Shown piece after piece: positions 13,113 through 24,444 of a stretch of DNA of 64,000 bases. The stretch lies in contig NC_089978.1 of the NCBI RefSeq assembly GCF_036417845.1, forward strand, positions 123,658,183 to 123,722,182, in the 5' to 3' direction. The translations under genes and the position numbers were made by a program. This DNA comes from Apteryx mantelli (lineage: Eukaryota > Chordata > Aves > Apterygiformes > Apterygidae). The notes under the pieces are model-generated. The model worked only from the letters and a program-made list of their open reading frames with translations, was not told the origin of the DNA and did no database searches. Numbering within the stretch: the first letter of the stretch is position 1; every line of letters begins with the position of its first letter.

Positions 13113-14169
13113 TTATATTTAAAATAAGGTGAACATTGGGAAATAGTTTTTCACTCCTCTGGCAATGTCCTAAAACATATTACTTGCTCTCTTTTTCTAG
13201 CACACACAACTACATCTAGTTACACTCAAATTACTCTCATCTGAGCGCCTTTTTCATATTAATCTTGTTAATTGAATTGATACCTGCCTTCCTTATGGCT
13301 GCATGCAGTGCACTGACTGTCTTCTGTGCCAAACTCTTCTGAGTTCAGTAGTGTATGGAAGAAAGTCACAGTCCTCTTCCTTTTGTGACTGTGTTTTGTA
13401 AGGTAATGAAAGTACAGCCAAATGTGCAAGACTGCAGAAAGAAGGCAGGTATTAGTTTTTAATAACAAATGAGAAAAGGAATCCCCAAGAGCCTCATTCC
13501 TCAGGGTCAGAGAGAGATGTAGAATTGCAAGGACTCCAGAGCTGCAAGAAGGCTGCTTTGTCTCTCTGTTTTTAAAAATTAGAATAAACGTCAGTTCTTC
13601 TATGTAAAAGTCTTAAGGAACTGAGGAGTCGGTTATTGTGGTGTAAGTTTTGTGCCCACAGGCAAACTATCTGATGATAGTGGATATGCAGATATACTTT
13701 CCGTCTTAGAGATGGGTAAAATTTTAAGTCTAGTAAAATATAATGAAATAAAACTCAGTGCTGGTAGTTACTCATCCTTCTCTCCCTCCTTTAAGTGCTA
13801 TAGTCTTCAGTGCATTAATTCTTTTTCTGTCTCTACATACAGATTAGCGAATCCAGTTTTATTTCATATCCATCACTTGGACTTGAATAGTCTCCCTCCT
13901 TGTTTTTTTTATTTTCCTTTGGTTCATAAACATCTGTTTGGACAGCTTTGGATCTCCAGTAGTTACACATCTTGCCACTTGTCTTCAGCTGTCACGTTTC
14001 AGGTCCTTCCAAAAGGCACACATCATGCACTACTTAAAACTTTTGTTTAGCTGGTTAATTATTTAAGTGTAGCGTACTGGTATGCCAGATGCTCTCCAGG
14101 CAGGGAAATGTGTTGCTTGCACTCTCCCAGCTGTGTGTGACTCTCTCCTTTTAACCCTGCTGTCTGCAG

Positions 14170-14307
14170 CAGACTTCCTCAGACAGATCAAATTGTTTCA
14201 TGGCCCTGAAGAACTTGTGATTCAATATTGGCTTTTGCCTGCTTTACACAGCTTAATTGCTGCTTTACACACTGCTCGCAGCCTCAGCCCAGAAGACATG
14301 CGGGAAG
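14170..14307 (+). other. Candidate exon (138 bp, splice-flanked, open)
   Basis: The interval is preceded by a pyrimidine-rich tract and an acceptor (CTGCTGTCTGCAG) and followed by a near-consensus donor (GGGAAG/GTGAGT). One frame is open throughout and both flanking introns would be phase 1, so the exon would be symmetric, adding 46 codons. The peptide includes FLRQIKLFHGPEELVIQYW and ends near LSPEDMRE. I do not recognise a family. With no homology it may be a non-coding RNA exon or chance; the frame is not compatible with the next candidate exon at 17453. Confidence 0.2.
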
Positions 14308-16904
14308 GTGAGTAATGTGACACACTGGTGGACCCATCTGAGAACAGGTTGCTGCAAGCTCTTTGTTTTATGCATTACATGGAGATCCCTGGAGGCTATT
14401 AGGAGCTTTGGGGAGGACAGATGAAATACACTGCAATGCACCCTCTTACAAGTGAGAGCTCTATTAGCTTTGGAGTGTGTGGACAGTATCGCAGTGTAAC
14501 AGATGTTGATTTCAGAGAATGTTTTTTTTTCCTGACAGCATTGCCCATCCTGGTAAGCTAAATATGCTCTCTTGTGAGGCATTCTTTTCCTTCAGCCCTT
14601 AAACAAATTTTGTGGTTTTCTTCGTACACTTTCCCAACCAGAGAGAAAAAACTTGTCTTCATAGATTGATCTACTTATGGAAAAGCAATGCTGCTTCGCG
14701 CTTGTTAAGATTCAGATCTCATCCAGATTGCTGGCTTAAATTCAGCTCTTCTGTGTACAGTTCTGGGGGAGGGGTGAGAAAAGGGGATGGGAGAGGGAAA
14801 CGATATTTTTAGGCAGCTGTTCAGCAACCTGAGAAATAACTTAGGGTCTTACCCCCACAGGTGCCCATGTCATATACTATACATTACTATTTACAACCTT
14901 TTTGGCTTTACAGGCGAAGAGGTCAGGAGATGAATGTGCGTGGACATGAAGCCAACTGTTTTCTTATGCCTAGGTGTGATATCTCCAGTTTATGAGCAAA
15001 GGATACTGGGAAAGAATATTGTGAAAACCGTGTACTAGGAGCCAGTATTATCATGCCCCCATGCTGCACCTGCTTTTTGAAGAAAAGAAGGGAGAAAGGA
15101 CTTTCAGACTCCAGAGCAGTCACTGTAGAGCCTTTCACAAGAATTATAACAGTTTCTGAAAACTGTCCTTTTCAAAAGCCTTCACAGAGAATTGTTTTTC
15201 ATCATATACGACAATAAGATGAATATAAAAAGAACTCATATGTTGGCTTTTGCATTAAATTTTAAAGCTAGCACAGTGGTAGGCTGTGTGTGAAAGTAAT
15301 TTCATTAATTTTATTCAGTAGATGATTCTATCAGATACAGCTGTTATACTGCATCAGGTTTAGTGAACCGTAAACTCAAGTGGTAAATTGGTAAAGTAAT
15401 ATCTTTCAAATTATGGAAAAACAAACATTAGTTGCAGTAGCTAGTAAGAGTGTGTTTACTGTGGCTAGCTGAATAAAGCTGCCATTCTCCACCAGCTGAC
15501 TCTTTAGGTTGAACAGTTGATTGCATTTTGTTCACATGGAAATTTGGTCCACATTTCAAAGCTTTGTCCATGTATTTAGTTATTTACAGGATATATTGCT
15601 GACAGAATATACCATCACCCATATGACCAGAATCAGGAAGTAAAATACTGGTGTGTAGGCTATGTATTTTTGTGAGAGATATTTTCTGTGTACTGCACCT
15701 TTATTTTTTCTCTATATGGGCTGCCATTTGGAGACCCAGAGTTCACTGCCCACTCTGACAGAGTGCAGCTCCAGTTAGAGGCTTTCATTCTTTAGTCTCT
15801 AGTTCAAAAAAAGGATGTTATAACTGAAAATAAGGTGGACACTTCAGTTACTTTGGACTCGTGGTTCATCAGGATGTAAATACAGGGGATGCTATTCCAG
15901 GAGGACCAACACAGGCTGAATTCTGTAAGAAGGGCAGATAAGACTTACATGGCAGCGTACCAAGTATCATGGATAGCAGTCTCCTCTGTTTGTGGTGTGT
16001 TAAGAGCAAGAGGAAACCTCGGAAGGGATGACGGGAAGAAATAGGCATGTTTCTCTATTAAAATGGGTTTTAAGCCTTCCTCATTCCATTTTCAGATGAA
16101 GATATCTGTGTCAGAGAGAACTGATAGTTTGGAATGATTTTATGTCAAATTTTGCCTCCCTGTTTCTCGCAACTAGTTCTTAGTTATTTAGGTGCACAAC
16201 AGAAAAGTGCACTGGGGAGACCGGGCATATTGGTTAAATTAGATTGTTTCTAATATGTGTCTCAGGAAAAAATGGTACTTGCTCCAGATTAGTCTGTGTG
16301 AAAAATGTTCCACTTCAAGGAACAAAGTCACCTTATTCAAGAAAGAGAAGAAAGAATTCCTTTCTTTTACTTTCACAAGGTGTCTAAGCCTTGTTTGTAG
16401 GAGACTCTGTGTCCCCTAGTGATGGCAACTGCCACTGTAACCCTTCATGGCAGTGACATTCCTGCCTTTCTCCCAAGCTACCAGGCCACCAGTTGCCATG
16501 ATGCTGTTAGAGCAGGTGTTTTGCTGGACTGGCTGGGGTCTGTGGAGCCTGGGAACAGAGAGAGGTTGTGGGCCAGAGGAGGGATCTGCCTGCTCACTTT
16601 AACACAAGATGGAAGTGGGATAATCTCCTTCCCTCTTGCACCCTTCAGGTATAGGACTTGGCATGACTGCTCCCTCGAGGAACTCCGCTGGTTCTTCAGT
16701 GAGGCAGCTGAGCGGGGCCGGCACAACACCAGCATCCTCAGCTAGTAGGCTCTTTGATAGAGAGATGGAAAGGAAAAGTCAGAGGAACTCAGTATCTTGG
16801 GCACTTCCCCCTTCCTGGCAGAGAAAGGCCATGCAGTAGTAACACCCACATGCTAGCAGAGTGGAAGCTGAAATTAAATATGTAGGACAAATACTACTGT
16901 AATT

Positions 16905-16927
16905 GTTACCATAGAAATCATGGTAAC
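16905..16927. repeat. Short perfect inverted repeat (8-bp arms)
   Basis: GTTACCAT, a 7-base spacer, then ATGGTAAC. A second overlapping imperfect dyad follows (ATGGTA ... TACCAT) through about 16938. The arms resemble RFX half-sites, but the spacer is longer than RFX dimers normally use. It may simply be a small hairpin. Confidence 0.6.
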
Positions 16928-17452
16928 ATGCTACCATAGATGATGATAAATGAGCACTAGGTGCCTCTGTATTGTCTATTGCATCTCTATACATAAAAAC
17001 ACTGGGTACATCCGTATTAGCATTGTGGTTTGGGTCAGGAGTTCGCTTTGAAGTGCTTACCTTGCTTTGGTTGCCGTTGCAGAGTGGTGTCAGAGCACGT
17101 GAACTGAACTCCTTTCAGATGAACCTTAACTGGAAGATGCACTCCAGCAGCTAATGGGGGTTAGTCCACAGGAACAAACTAGAGCAACTCTGAATTAAAA
17201 CCTCCCCGAAACATATATCATCTCAATGTCAGGTCCTTAGCACCAGCCATTTCACTCTTCACATCCTCTCCTGTTGGGCTGCTCTACTTGCTGCTATCAA
17301 TATAGCCATTCTAGCCTTTGTCAGAAGTGTATATTAAAAGAGAATGCTGTTTGCCCAGTTTTCCTGTGATCCAGTTTGTGATTTTCTGACTCTCCTTCTG
17401 TAGTTTCTATCTTGCTTTTTCCCTTCACTTTGTCTTCCATTTACTCCTCCAG

Positions 17453-17510
17453 TTAAGGCAGTTAAGTCAGGATAGGAATTCCAAACTTTCTGGTCATTGC
17501 ATGGCTGCAG
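17453..17510 (+). other. Candidate small exon (58 bp, splice-flanked)
   Basis: A long pyrimidine tract (about 17415-17450) ends in an acceptor TCCTCCAG. The donor GCTGCAG/GTAAGT at 17510 is close to consensus. One of three frames is open across the 58 bp. There is no recognised homology and no phase-compatible partner, so a non-coding transcript or a cryptic exon is as likely as a coding one. Confidence 0.2.
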
Positions 17511-18379
17511 GTAAGTGGAAGTTGAGTCTTTTGAAAGGGCCAGTCAGTGAAATAATCAGTTGCTTTGCCACACTTAACGTGATTTGGTCTGGCCTTGCAA
17601 AATCAAGATTTTGCTTCTGTGCATACTTCTGACCTGAAACACCATGCATTTTATGCATCAGTGTGCAGTGATCATTTGTTATAACAATTAAGCTGAGGAT
17701 CATCTTCATCAGTCTTCATAACAATCTTCTATTATATTTTAATAAATGAAATGAGAAATAAAACAGCCTTCTCTGGCATTGGCACTATGCAGATGTTCTT
17801 TTAAAGCTTTAAATTGCACGACACAACCTAATAACTATTAACTGCCTACAACTACATGTTAGGGAATGGGTATGTTAAAGAAAAAGAGCAGAATGCATTT
17901 GCCTCAGCTGAGAAGATTTTTGAAAGGAGGGGGAAAACCCTTTATGAAGGTGCAAAAAGCTAGCATGTTAAAATGTTATAATCCTTTCACAGAATAACTG
18001 GGAAAGATGACTTAATTGAATGCTTCTTACTATATAGGAATGGAACTTAATAACTTCCTAGAGGCATATCTTTGCCTTTACCTACCCTGTTATAAAATTT
18101 ACCATAGGAGTGAGAAATGATCCCCACCCAGGTAACACAGATACAGTACAAACACAAAGAGACAGACTCCTCTGAAAAGACGATGAGGTACAGCTGCAGC
18201 CACATTGTTCTCTAACTGTAGTCAAGCTGCCTCAGGACTTGGTGGAATTAATAACAAATTTGTATCATAAGCAAAAAGGTTATTTAAATTACCCAACACA
18301 TGTCTTTATGTAATACTAAAATTTCATGTTCTGTTGGTCATCTCTTATGGAAAATTAGGCTTGCCAGCCACCATAACAG

Positions 18380-19065
18380 GGTGTGACCCTAGATTCCCAC
18401 TGAGGCAGAAGTTTGAAGTCAGGTCGGAGAGAAATAAAATTTAATGACACACGTGCGGTAATTACAGGTCAAGCTGGGTGCCTCCAAAGAGGCCCCATTT
18501 GAACAAATCCCTGGGTAATTATACCCTTCCAGTCTAGTATCCACCCCATAGCTCTGAACCAATCATAATATTATTTGGGGTCTTCCAGCTCCCGGTTGGT
18601 CCTTTCCGTAGTTTCCAGGTGTGTTCTTTACTTCTTATCGCACTTCTGCATAGGTGTTGATGGCTCTTTTACTCTCTTATCTTGTCCCTTGGAACCAGTC
18701 TTTGTGGTTACTTCTTTCTTGAATAGTTGTCTGGCTCTTCTACTTCCTTATCTTGTCCTCCAGAATCAGTCTTGTGGATCCTTTGTTTCTTTCTTCTGTG
18801 TCCTAAGTTAAAGTCCATCTCCCTGCTGGTGCTCATTAATGCTAAACCGCTTATTTCTCTCTGCAGTCCCCCCACCCCTTATCTCTCCTACTTGAACTGG
18901 CTCTGGGGCCTTCTTTTACTTAACTAAGTAAAAGTTCACAGCTTGCAGCCTAAGGCTTCAGCAAATTTAGCTACTAATGCTAAGCAAGTTATGCTAAGCA
19001 CTTAATTCTAGACAGCTTCAGTCCAATATTCTTTAACACGTCAGATGTGTAACATCTTACACACG
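18380..19065 (-). mobile_element. Probable solo LTR of an endogenous retrovirus
   Basis: Read on the minus strand the segment has LTR-like order. A purine-rich 5' region comes first; then a CCAAT-type box in its reverse form (GATTGGTTC, near 18560), a TATA-like GTATAATTAC near 18520, a CTCTTTGGAGGC stretch, and a region with an ATTAAATTTTATTTC tract before a final 60-70 bases near 18382. The edges can be drawn as TGTG...CACA (18382 and 19064), as expected of LTR ends. No target-site duplication is evident with these ends, so boundaries are uncertain. Internally, 18662-18732 is imperfectly repeated at 18733-18800. No internal retroviral genes lie beside it, hence 'solo'. Alternative: an unrelated dispersed repeat. 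Confidence 0.4.
18662..18800. repeat. Imperfect tandem duplication, period about 71 bp
   Basis: Two copies of a unit starting GGCTCTT and containing CTTATCTTGTCC, then AATCAGTC or AACCAGTC, then TTTCTT. The copies start at 18662 and 18733. Tandem duplication of an enhancer-like U3 segment is common in retroviral LTRs, which supports the LTR reading of the surrounding block. Confidence 0.75.
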
Positions 19066-20439
19066 ATAACTTTTTTCCCCTTGGTACTATTAGGGTACAT
19101 TAGGATTTTCTAGGCTGTGAAGCATGGAAACTACTTGTCCTTCTGTTAACTCAGAGATCCTGTCTTTGACAGTGGAGTAATTACGCTGATGTCAAAATGC
19201 TGTGTTTATTGCTGAAAAATCATTAAAAAAATGCTTTTTTGGGGGGGGGAGGGTGAAAGCACACACTCCTAGGTTATAAATTGCCTTTTGAAAAGAAATG
19301 CCCATCAAACTCAGCAAAGTTATCCATTACTTTGCCTTCTTCAAGAAAGCGATTGATAAATATTTTCAGCTTCACTTCCCACTGCCTCACTTAATGAACT
19401 GACTTACACTTGGCTGCTTGGAGTATGCAACCTGATTAAACACTTGCTTTATTCACGTGGTTCCAAAGATGTAGCCAATGGAGAGTCTTATGGAAGGCTG
19501 AATTTGGCCACTTGCCACTTTTAATTTCCTGCTTACCTTTGGTTTAAAAGAAACTAGTGTTTTTCCCCCATGTCGTGCACAATGGGGAAAAAAAAAATGC
19601 TTCCTGTTAACACTGAACAAGGAACTTGGGTCTAGTGAGGGCAGTAATATTAACTCAGAAGGCTTTTGGGGGGTTTAAGGTTGGGGGTTGAGGTAAGCTA
19701 AGCTAGAACCTTCCTTCTTCGTAGCCCATTAAATCTTTGAAAGAAGTTCCATGGAGATGATGTACAGGAGGGTTACTTTAAAAGCAAGAAAAAGAGGGTT
19801 CCAGGAAAGATTGGGTTGGAAGCTCTGCACCAGAGCTGAGCAGGAGGCCCTTTAGCACTAAACTGGGGCACTCGGGCAGCCACTGGTGTGGGCTGTAGGT
19901 ATTGCAAGGGCTTCCAGCACAAGTTGTGGGTGAGGCTTGCACACTTCATCTTTGATGGTGGCAGACTACAGAAGAATAGAGGAAAGAGATCATTTAGGCA
20001 AAGTGTCTCTGGAATGCTAATCTTCGCTGTGTGCACTGATGGTGGGAACTGAGCCTGTTTCCCTAATGGGCCCTTGCCCTGACTTGAGGCTACCTCAGCA
20101 CTGGACCGAAAGCAATGTAAAGGAAGGTCTAAGATCCTGGACAGACCACTGTGCTCCAGACTTTAAGGGTGTTATTGCCTCTAGCTCTCCACCTGGAGCC
20201 TCAACGAGTGGCAGCAGGAACATGTGCCATCTCATCACCTGCTCATGGCGAATATGTAGGACAGTGTATGAGCTTGAAGTGCTAATGGGGACAGTGGAAA
20301 TCATGACAGTGAAAACTGAACTGCTATAGCTGAAGAGCAGATGCTGCTTCAGAAGGATGGTAGGAACACACTCTGCTGCTGCTGAATCCAAGAGGGTTCA
20401 GTTGGGGGAATCTCAAGAGTTAATTCATGATCAGAATTG

Positions 20440-20780
20440 CAGCATTTTAATAACAAGCCATTAAAAATGTCTCTTGCCAGTTTTCCTGTTTCATTCCTGA
20501 AATCATTCTGTACTTGTCCACATGTATCTACTTTTTGAAGGCTTTCTCCATTTAATGACTATGTTCCACTTCATTCAAAGATTAATAGCAGCGCAATTAT
20601 TAATTGCAAATTTATAGCCTTTGCCAAGGTGGGGAGAGTGAGTGCAACTTCTCATAAACATTAGCTCCAGATGAAATGCCATGATTAAGGTCTCAGCTGT
20701 GAAGCTGTGCTTTTAATTAATTTTCAGATTTTTGTTCATTCTGAGAGAGATACAGCAAGAATCTACAAACACTCATTTAA
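20440..20780. promoter_or_regulatory. Candidate conserved regulatory block rich in homeobox-type sites
   Basis: The block is dense in TAAT/ATTA words: TTAATAACAAGCCATTAAAA near 20447, TTTAATGAC near 20550, a 15-base perfect palindrome GCAATTATTAATTGC at 20593-20607, and TTTTAATTAATTTTCAG near 20710. It contains no repeat signature and no long microsatellite. Clustered homeodomain sites with a palindromic core are typical of vertebrate conserved enhancers. Conservation itself cannot be seen here. Confidence 0.27.
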
Positions 20781-21179
20781 TCTCCATGGGCCAAATCCTG
20801 CTTTTATCCTCCCGGTGACTGTGGTGATAATTTGCCAGTGTGATGACTGTATACTTTTACCCTTAGGCATAACAGTGCCTTAAGCCCTTTGAAGAGACAT
20901 GGGAACCTTTCCACAGAAAGGTCAGAGGGAACTGCCCCTAGCCTGAGGATTTGACTCCAAAGATTCCCAGTTTAAGAAACTGCAGTAAAGAATATGTTTT
21001 AGAAAGAAATGCCATCTAGAGAAGCTCATGCTGAGAGCATCCTTCAGCCTTCATAGGTGGCTATTCTAGTGCTTATTCTTTCTGCTAGAAATTACTACCC
21101 AATAAAGATCTGTCCGCTGTCAGGCCTTTTTTGCATGCTTAAGCACACAGTGATAACATTTTTTGAGCTGATCTTCAAT

Positions 21180-22330
21180 AAATTGAGATGATTCGATTTT
21201 CTGAAGGCTCATGTTTCAGGTTTTTCTTTTCCAGCTCCAGGATTTTTTTCTTGGCAGTACTCCCATCCATTGGAATTGTTCCAGTTTTCCATGGTTTATC
21301 AGAATAAAAATAATTTATAAAAGCTAATGAATTGAAGAATTCTCCAGCTAACACATTTTAGAGTTTGTGGGGCTGGAGATAAGTTAACCAGACTTGTTGA
21401 TTTTTTATGCCCATGGTTAATCTTGGCAGATGTGACCTTTTCAACTGTCTCCCAATGTTTGGTATTATATAGAATAGATGCATCCTCTTTTTTAATTCTC
21501 ATTATAAAATGCAAGTATCTATTGAAAATTTCTAACTTTTCTGTAGTATTATTTATGGTTTTGTCTGCATCTTAACATGTATTTAAAGCTTTGTCAAGTG
21601 CTTCTTGTTCTTATTAAACGTTCCATCTTATTGTCCTGTTGACAATTGGCCTGCTAAGATTTCACTGAGCTTTTAGCTTGTTCTGTAAGTTGCTCACACT
21701 TTTTAACCACTCCTGCAATTTCTTACTTTCTTTAAAAATTAATTTCCTCTATATTTTTGTAACTTGGTCTCCTTTTTCAGTGGGATGATTTTTGCCTGGC
21801 AACACATTTTTTTTCTCTTATATAAAATTGTGGCTTTTGGAGGTTTCCAGTAGTATATGAATAATTCCAGGTTTATCTCTCTCTCTCTCTTTTTTTTTTT
21901 CCCCAGTCATTCTGTTAGCAACTCTTCTAAGTTGGGGAAGAAATGGCTTCTTAAAATTTTCCAAGGATTTTTATTATAGTTAATTCTAAATTCTGTGTAC
22001 ACAGTGTAGATGTATGCTGATGGTGATTTTCTTCCATAAGCGAAAAAGTTTTAATTAATGCTTACTACTTCTTTGCTCATTAAGGCGAAATACAGTTTTG
22101 AATCATCTTACATTAAACAAAATAGGTCTTTTTGGTAAGAAATCTGTATGTTTCTTTTTTTTTTCCTTTTGGAACTCTAATATTGAATTCTAGTTGTTTG
22201 AGATGTCCAGCAAAAATTCTGCAGTCTAACATCAGCCATGAATTGTTCTTTCTACATGTTACATTTGGAAGAATAAGGAATAATGTGCTTGGTTCTCTGG
22301 TGGGATTTTCTCATCTGGGATAAAGTTCAC
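21180..22330 (-). pseudogene. Unidentified protein-like relic on the minus strand
   Basis: Read on the minus strand from about 22330 down to 21180, successive frames give protein-like blocks interrupted by stops and frame changes: RSHFFPNLEELLTE near 21930, KLQEWLKSVSNLQNKLKAQ near 21700 (coiled-coil-like), EIFNRYLHFIMRIKKEDASI near 21500, then HWETVEKVTSAKINH. They run in one direction for about 1 kb without obvious introns, as a processed pseudogene or a decayed mobile-element ORF would. I do not recognise the family. A TC/T tract interrupts it at 21875-21904. The A-rich composition of this strand also favours Lys/Asn-rich frames by chance, so this is tentative. Confidence 0.22.
21875..21904. 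repeat. (TC)n followed by T-run
   Basis: About eight TC units run directly into about ten T residues and CCCC. It reads as a very strong splice-acceptor-like pyrimidine tract ending CCCCAG on the plus strand, but it is more simply a microsatellite. Confidence 0.85.
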
Positions 22331-23578
22331 CCATCTCTTATTTTTATTTCAATCAATTACAACATTAATGCTTGGGCATTTTAATTTTTTAAATCTGATT
22401 CAAATTAAGCAGATAAGTGCTATATATAATGGGCCCCAGCTTGCAAAGTTACTTTGGAAAATGGAGATACCATGTGCCAACTTGGTCATATGTAATGCTA
22501 GTTTATTTTTAAGTTTGTGGTCTCTGTGGAAACATAGCAACTGAATGATAATGGTTATTCTGATATATTTATAAATTGTAATCAAGCCATGAAAAATGCA
22601 GTAACGAAAGTCATGGTGCCTAGGACATGGAAAGTCAGGCAAATACCTGTTCAGTTCTCTCTCCAGCGTAGTGTGAGAAATCAGTATGTCAAGGCTTTGT
22701 GTAACCCCTAGACATGCCTGAAAAATGTTTCTTTTACGTTTTCACAGATGAGGCTCATCACAATTGTTATTATATTTTCCTGAAAATGAATAGTGGAAAA
22801 AATACAAGGGGAAAATGCTTGAGAAGTAATTTCTGTGGATTGGTATTCTGGTTGTCCTCAGATGTAGCTGGAAAAAAGGTCCCTTCAGTCTGACCCTGGT
22901 CTGATACAGAGGGCTTTATCTCGTAGATGGGCCTGTGGTGCTGCTCTTTAAAGCTGCCTTCAAAATGCCTCTCGGCTCTCTAAGCCATGCCTTGGCAGTG
23001 GGCAGAAGTCACGTAAGGCTTATGTTTATATTAGTAATTCTGTGCCTTTTCTTTGTAAGTGTTTCCAGCCTAACCCCTTTGCTTTGCTAAGGTGAATTTG
23101 TTTTGCATTTTTAAGCATCTCAAAATGAGGCCTAAAAGGAACAAGGGCCCCCTATTTTCTCCAGAACAATAGATTCACATAAATTAGAGTTACAAACAAA
23201 CTCATCAGGGTGCCTGCAATCCCAGATGAATTTGGGCATCCCAGAAGTTGGAATGTGTTTCCTTGACATGTTTCAAGAACCAGAGGAAGGCTCATATCCT
23301 GAGCTGCCACAGGGGAGGGGCACGTTTCATAGTACATTCTCTGGCACGGAACTGAGAGGGGCAACTGCAAAAATAACACCATCATGTGGCAACAAGTTAA
23401 AAATAGTAAAGATGCTGTGACAGGTAAAAGACCAGGACCCCCTTCCCTGTCATTCTGCAGCATGTGTTAGCCATTAATTTTAGTCTTCCCATCATTTCAG
23501 CAATCTTTAGTAATTCTAATCAAGCTTTTTCTTATAAGTGAACGTTTCTAGCCCTCTTGCTTATTGTCTAGCCTCCAG

Positions 23579-23692
23579 CATACATATACAAACACGTATA
23601 TATATTTATGTATGTATACACACACATACATATATAGATACATGCATACATACATAAATATACACAGACTTGCATATACATATTAGAAAAGC
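23579..23692. repeat. Degenerate TA/CA/TACA microsatellite
   Basis: About 110 bases of interrupted ATAC, TATA and CACA units (for example CATACATATAC, TATATATTTATGTATGTATAC, CATGCATACATACATAAATA). Interruptions indicate an old, stabilised repeat. Confidence 0.9.
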
Positions 23693-23978
23693 ATATTCCT
23701 TTGTGCTTAAAGTTACTGCATGTGTAATGTTGTGGCCCTGACTTGCATGTTTTCGATGGCTAGACTCTTAGTACTATATTTTCATCCTTTCCTTTTTTGA
23801 GTAAAGTCAAGTATATGCCGCTGGAGCTTTACAGTCCTCTGCCCTTTATAATCCCCAAATTAACCCAGCCTCCTGATCAGCTTCTTCCCAGATTTGTGTC
23901 AATTGTTGCTATGTGTTAGATGCTTCTAAGTTATGGCAAAAGTGGGTGCAAATGTTGATCTCTTTCTTTTCATTGCAG

Positions 23979-24045
23979 TCAGATCCTCACAGCCTTCTGA
24001 AGCATCAAGGTGTAAGAGGGGTCATTTTGCCTAGGATAATGCCAG
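23979..24045 (+). other. Candidate exon (67 bp, splice-flanked, open)
   Basis: A strong acceptor (TCTCTTTCTTTTCATTGCAG) precedes it and a good donor (CCAG/GTAAAT) follows. The first frame is open throughout and would encode SDPHSLLKHQGVRGVILPRI followed by MP. There is no recognised homology. It may belong to an unannotated coding or non-coding transcript, or be a cryptic exon; an open 67-bp frame alone is expected often by chance. Confidence 0.2.
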
Positions 24046-24421
24046 GTAAATGAAGTGATTTTCAGTTGTGCTTTAGCGGAGGGAGGAAGTATCTGCCCAA
24101 GATTCTTACACAGTTTGCAGGGAAAAGACAAAGTTGAAATAATAGCAAAGTATGGGTGTGCCTTGGTTGCTCTCCCAGTCCTAGAACAGCACTTGGAGAG
24201 GGAAAATAGCTTTAAAAGAGAGTGCTAGCATGTCTGCCTCTGAGAACAGATAATCAATGCATGAAAGCTGTATTTTTTATCCTTGCTGCTCCTGGATCAT
24301 TCACAGAGCACCTTGGATTCCTTTTGGATGCAAATCATGCAGAACTCAAAAGAAGAAGCTGAGTAACAGTACAAAATTCACTTATTGAAAAAGGAGAGCT
24401 TTGTTCACTGACCCAGCATGC

Positions 24422-24444
24422 AAAAAAAAAAAAAAAAAAAAAAA
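24422..24444. repeat. Homopolymer A run (23 bases)
   Basis: An uninterrupted run of 23 A residues. I looked upstream for a retrocopy or SINE whose tail this could be and recognised none; no flanking direct repeat stands out. It may be a simple slippage tract. Confidence 0.9.

Larger units (their letters stand above)
13113..18375. other. Intergenic stretch with two splice-flanked candidate exons
   Basis: No repeats or homologous exons were recognised. Two plus-strand intervals (14170-14307 and 17453-17510) are flanked by strong splice signals and described separately. A short inverted repeat lies at 16905-16927. Frames at 16419-16745 overlap on both strands and look like chance in a locally GC-richer patch. 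Confidence 0.45.

Noticed and set aside
20785..20830. GGGCCAAATCCTGC phrase reminiscent of a reptilian dispersed repeat
   Set aside because: Only about 14 bases match what I remember, too few to call an element.
24300..24444. 23-base A run considered as the tail of a SINE or retrocopy
   Set aside because: No element body or target-site duplication recognised upstream; such SINEs are very rare in birds.
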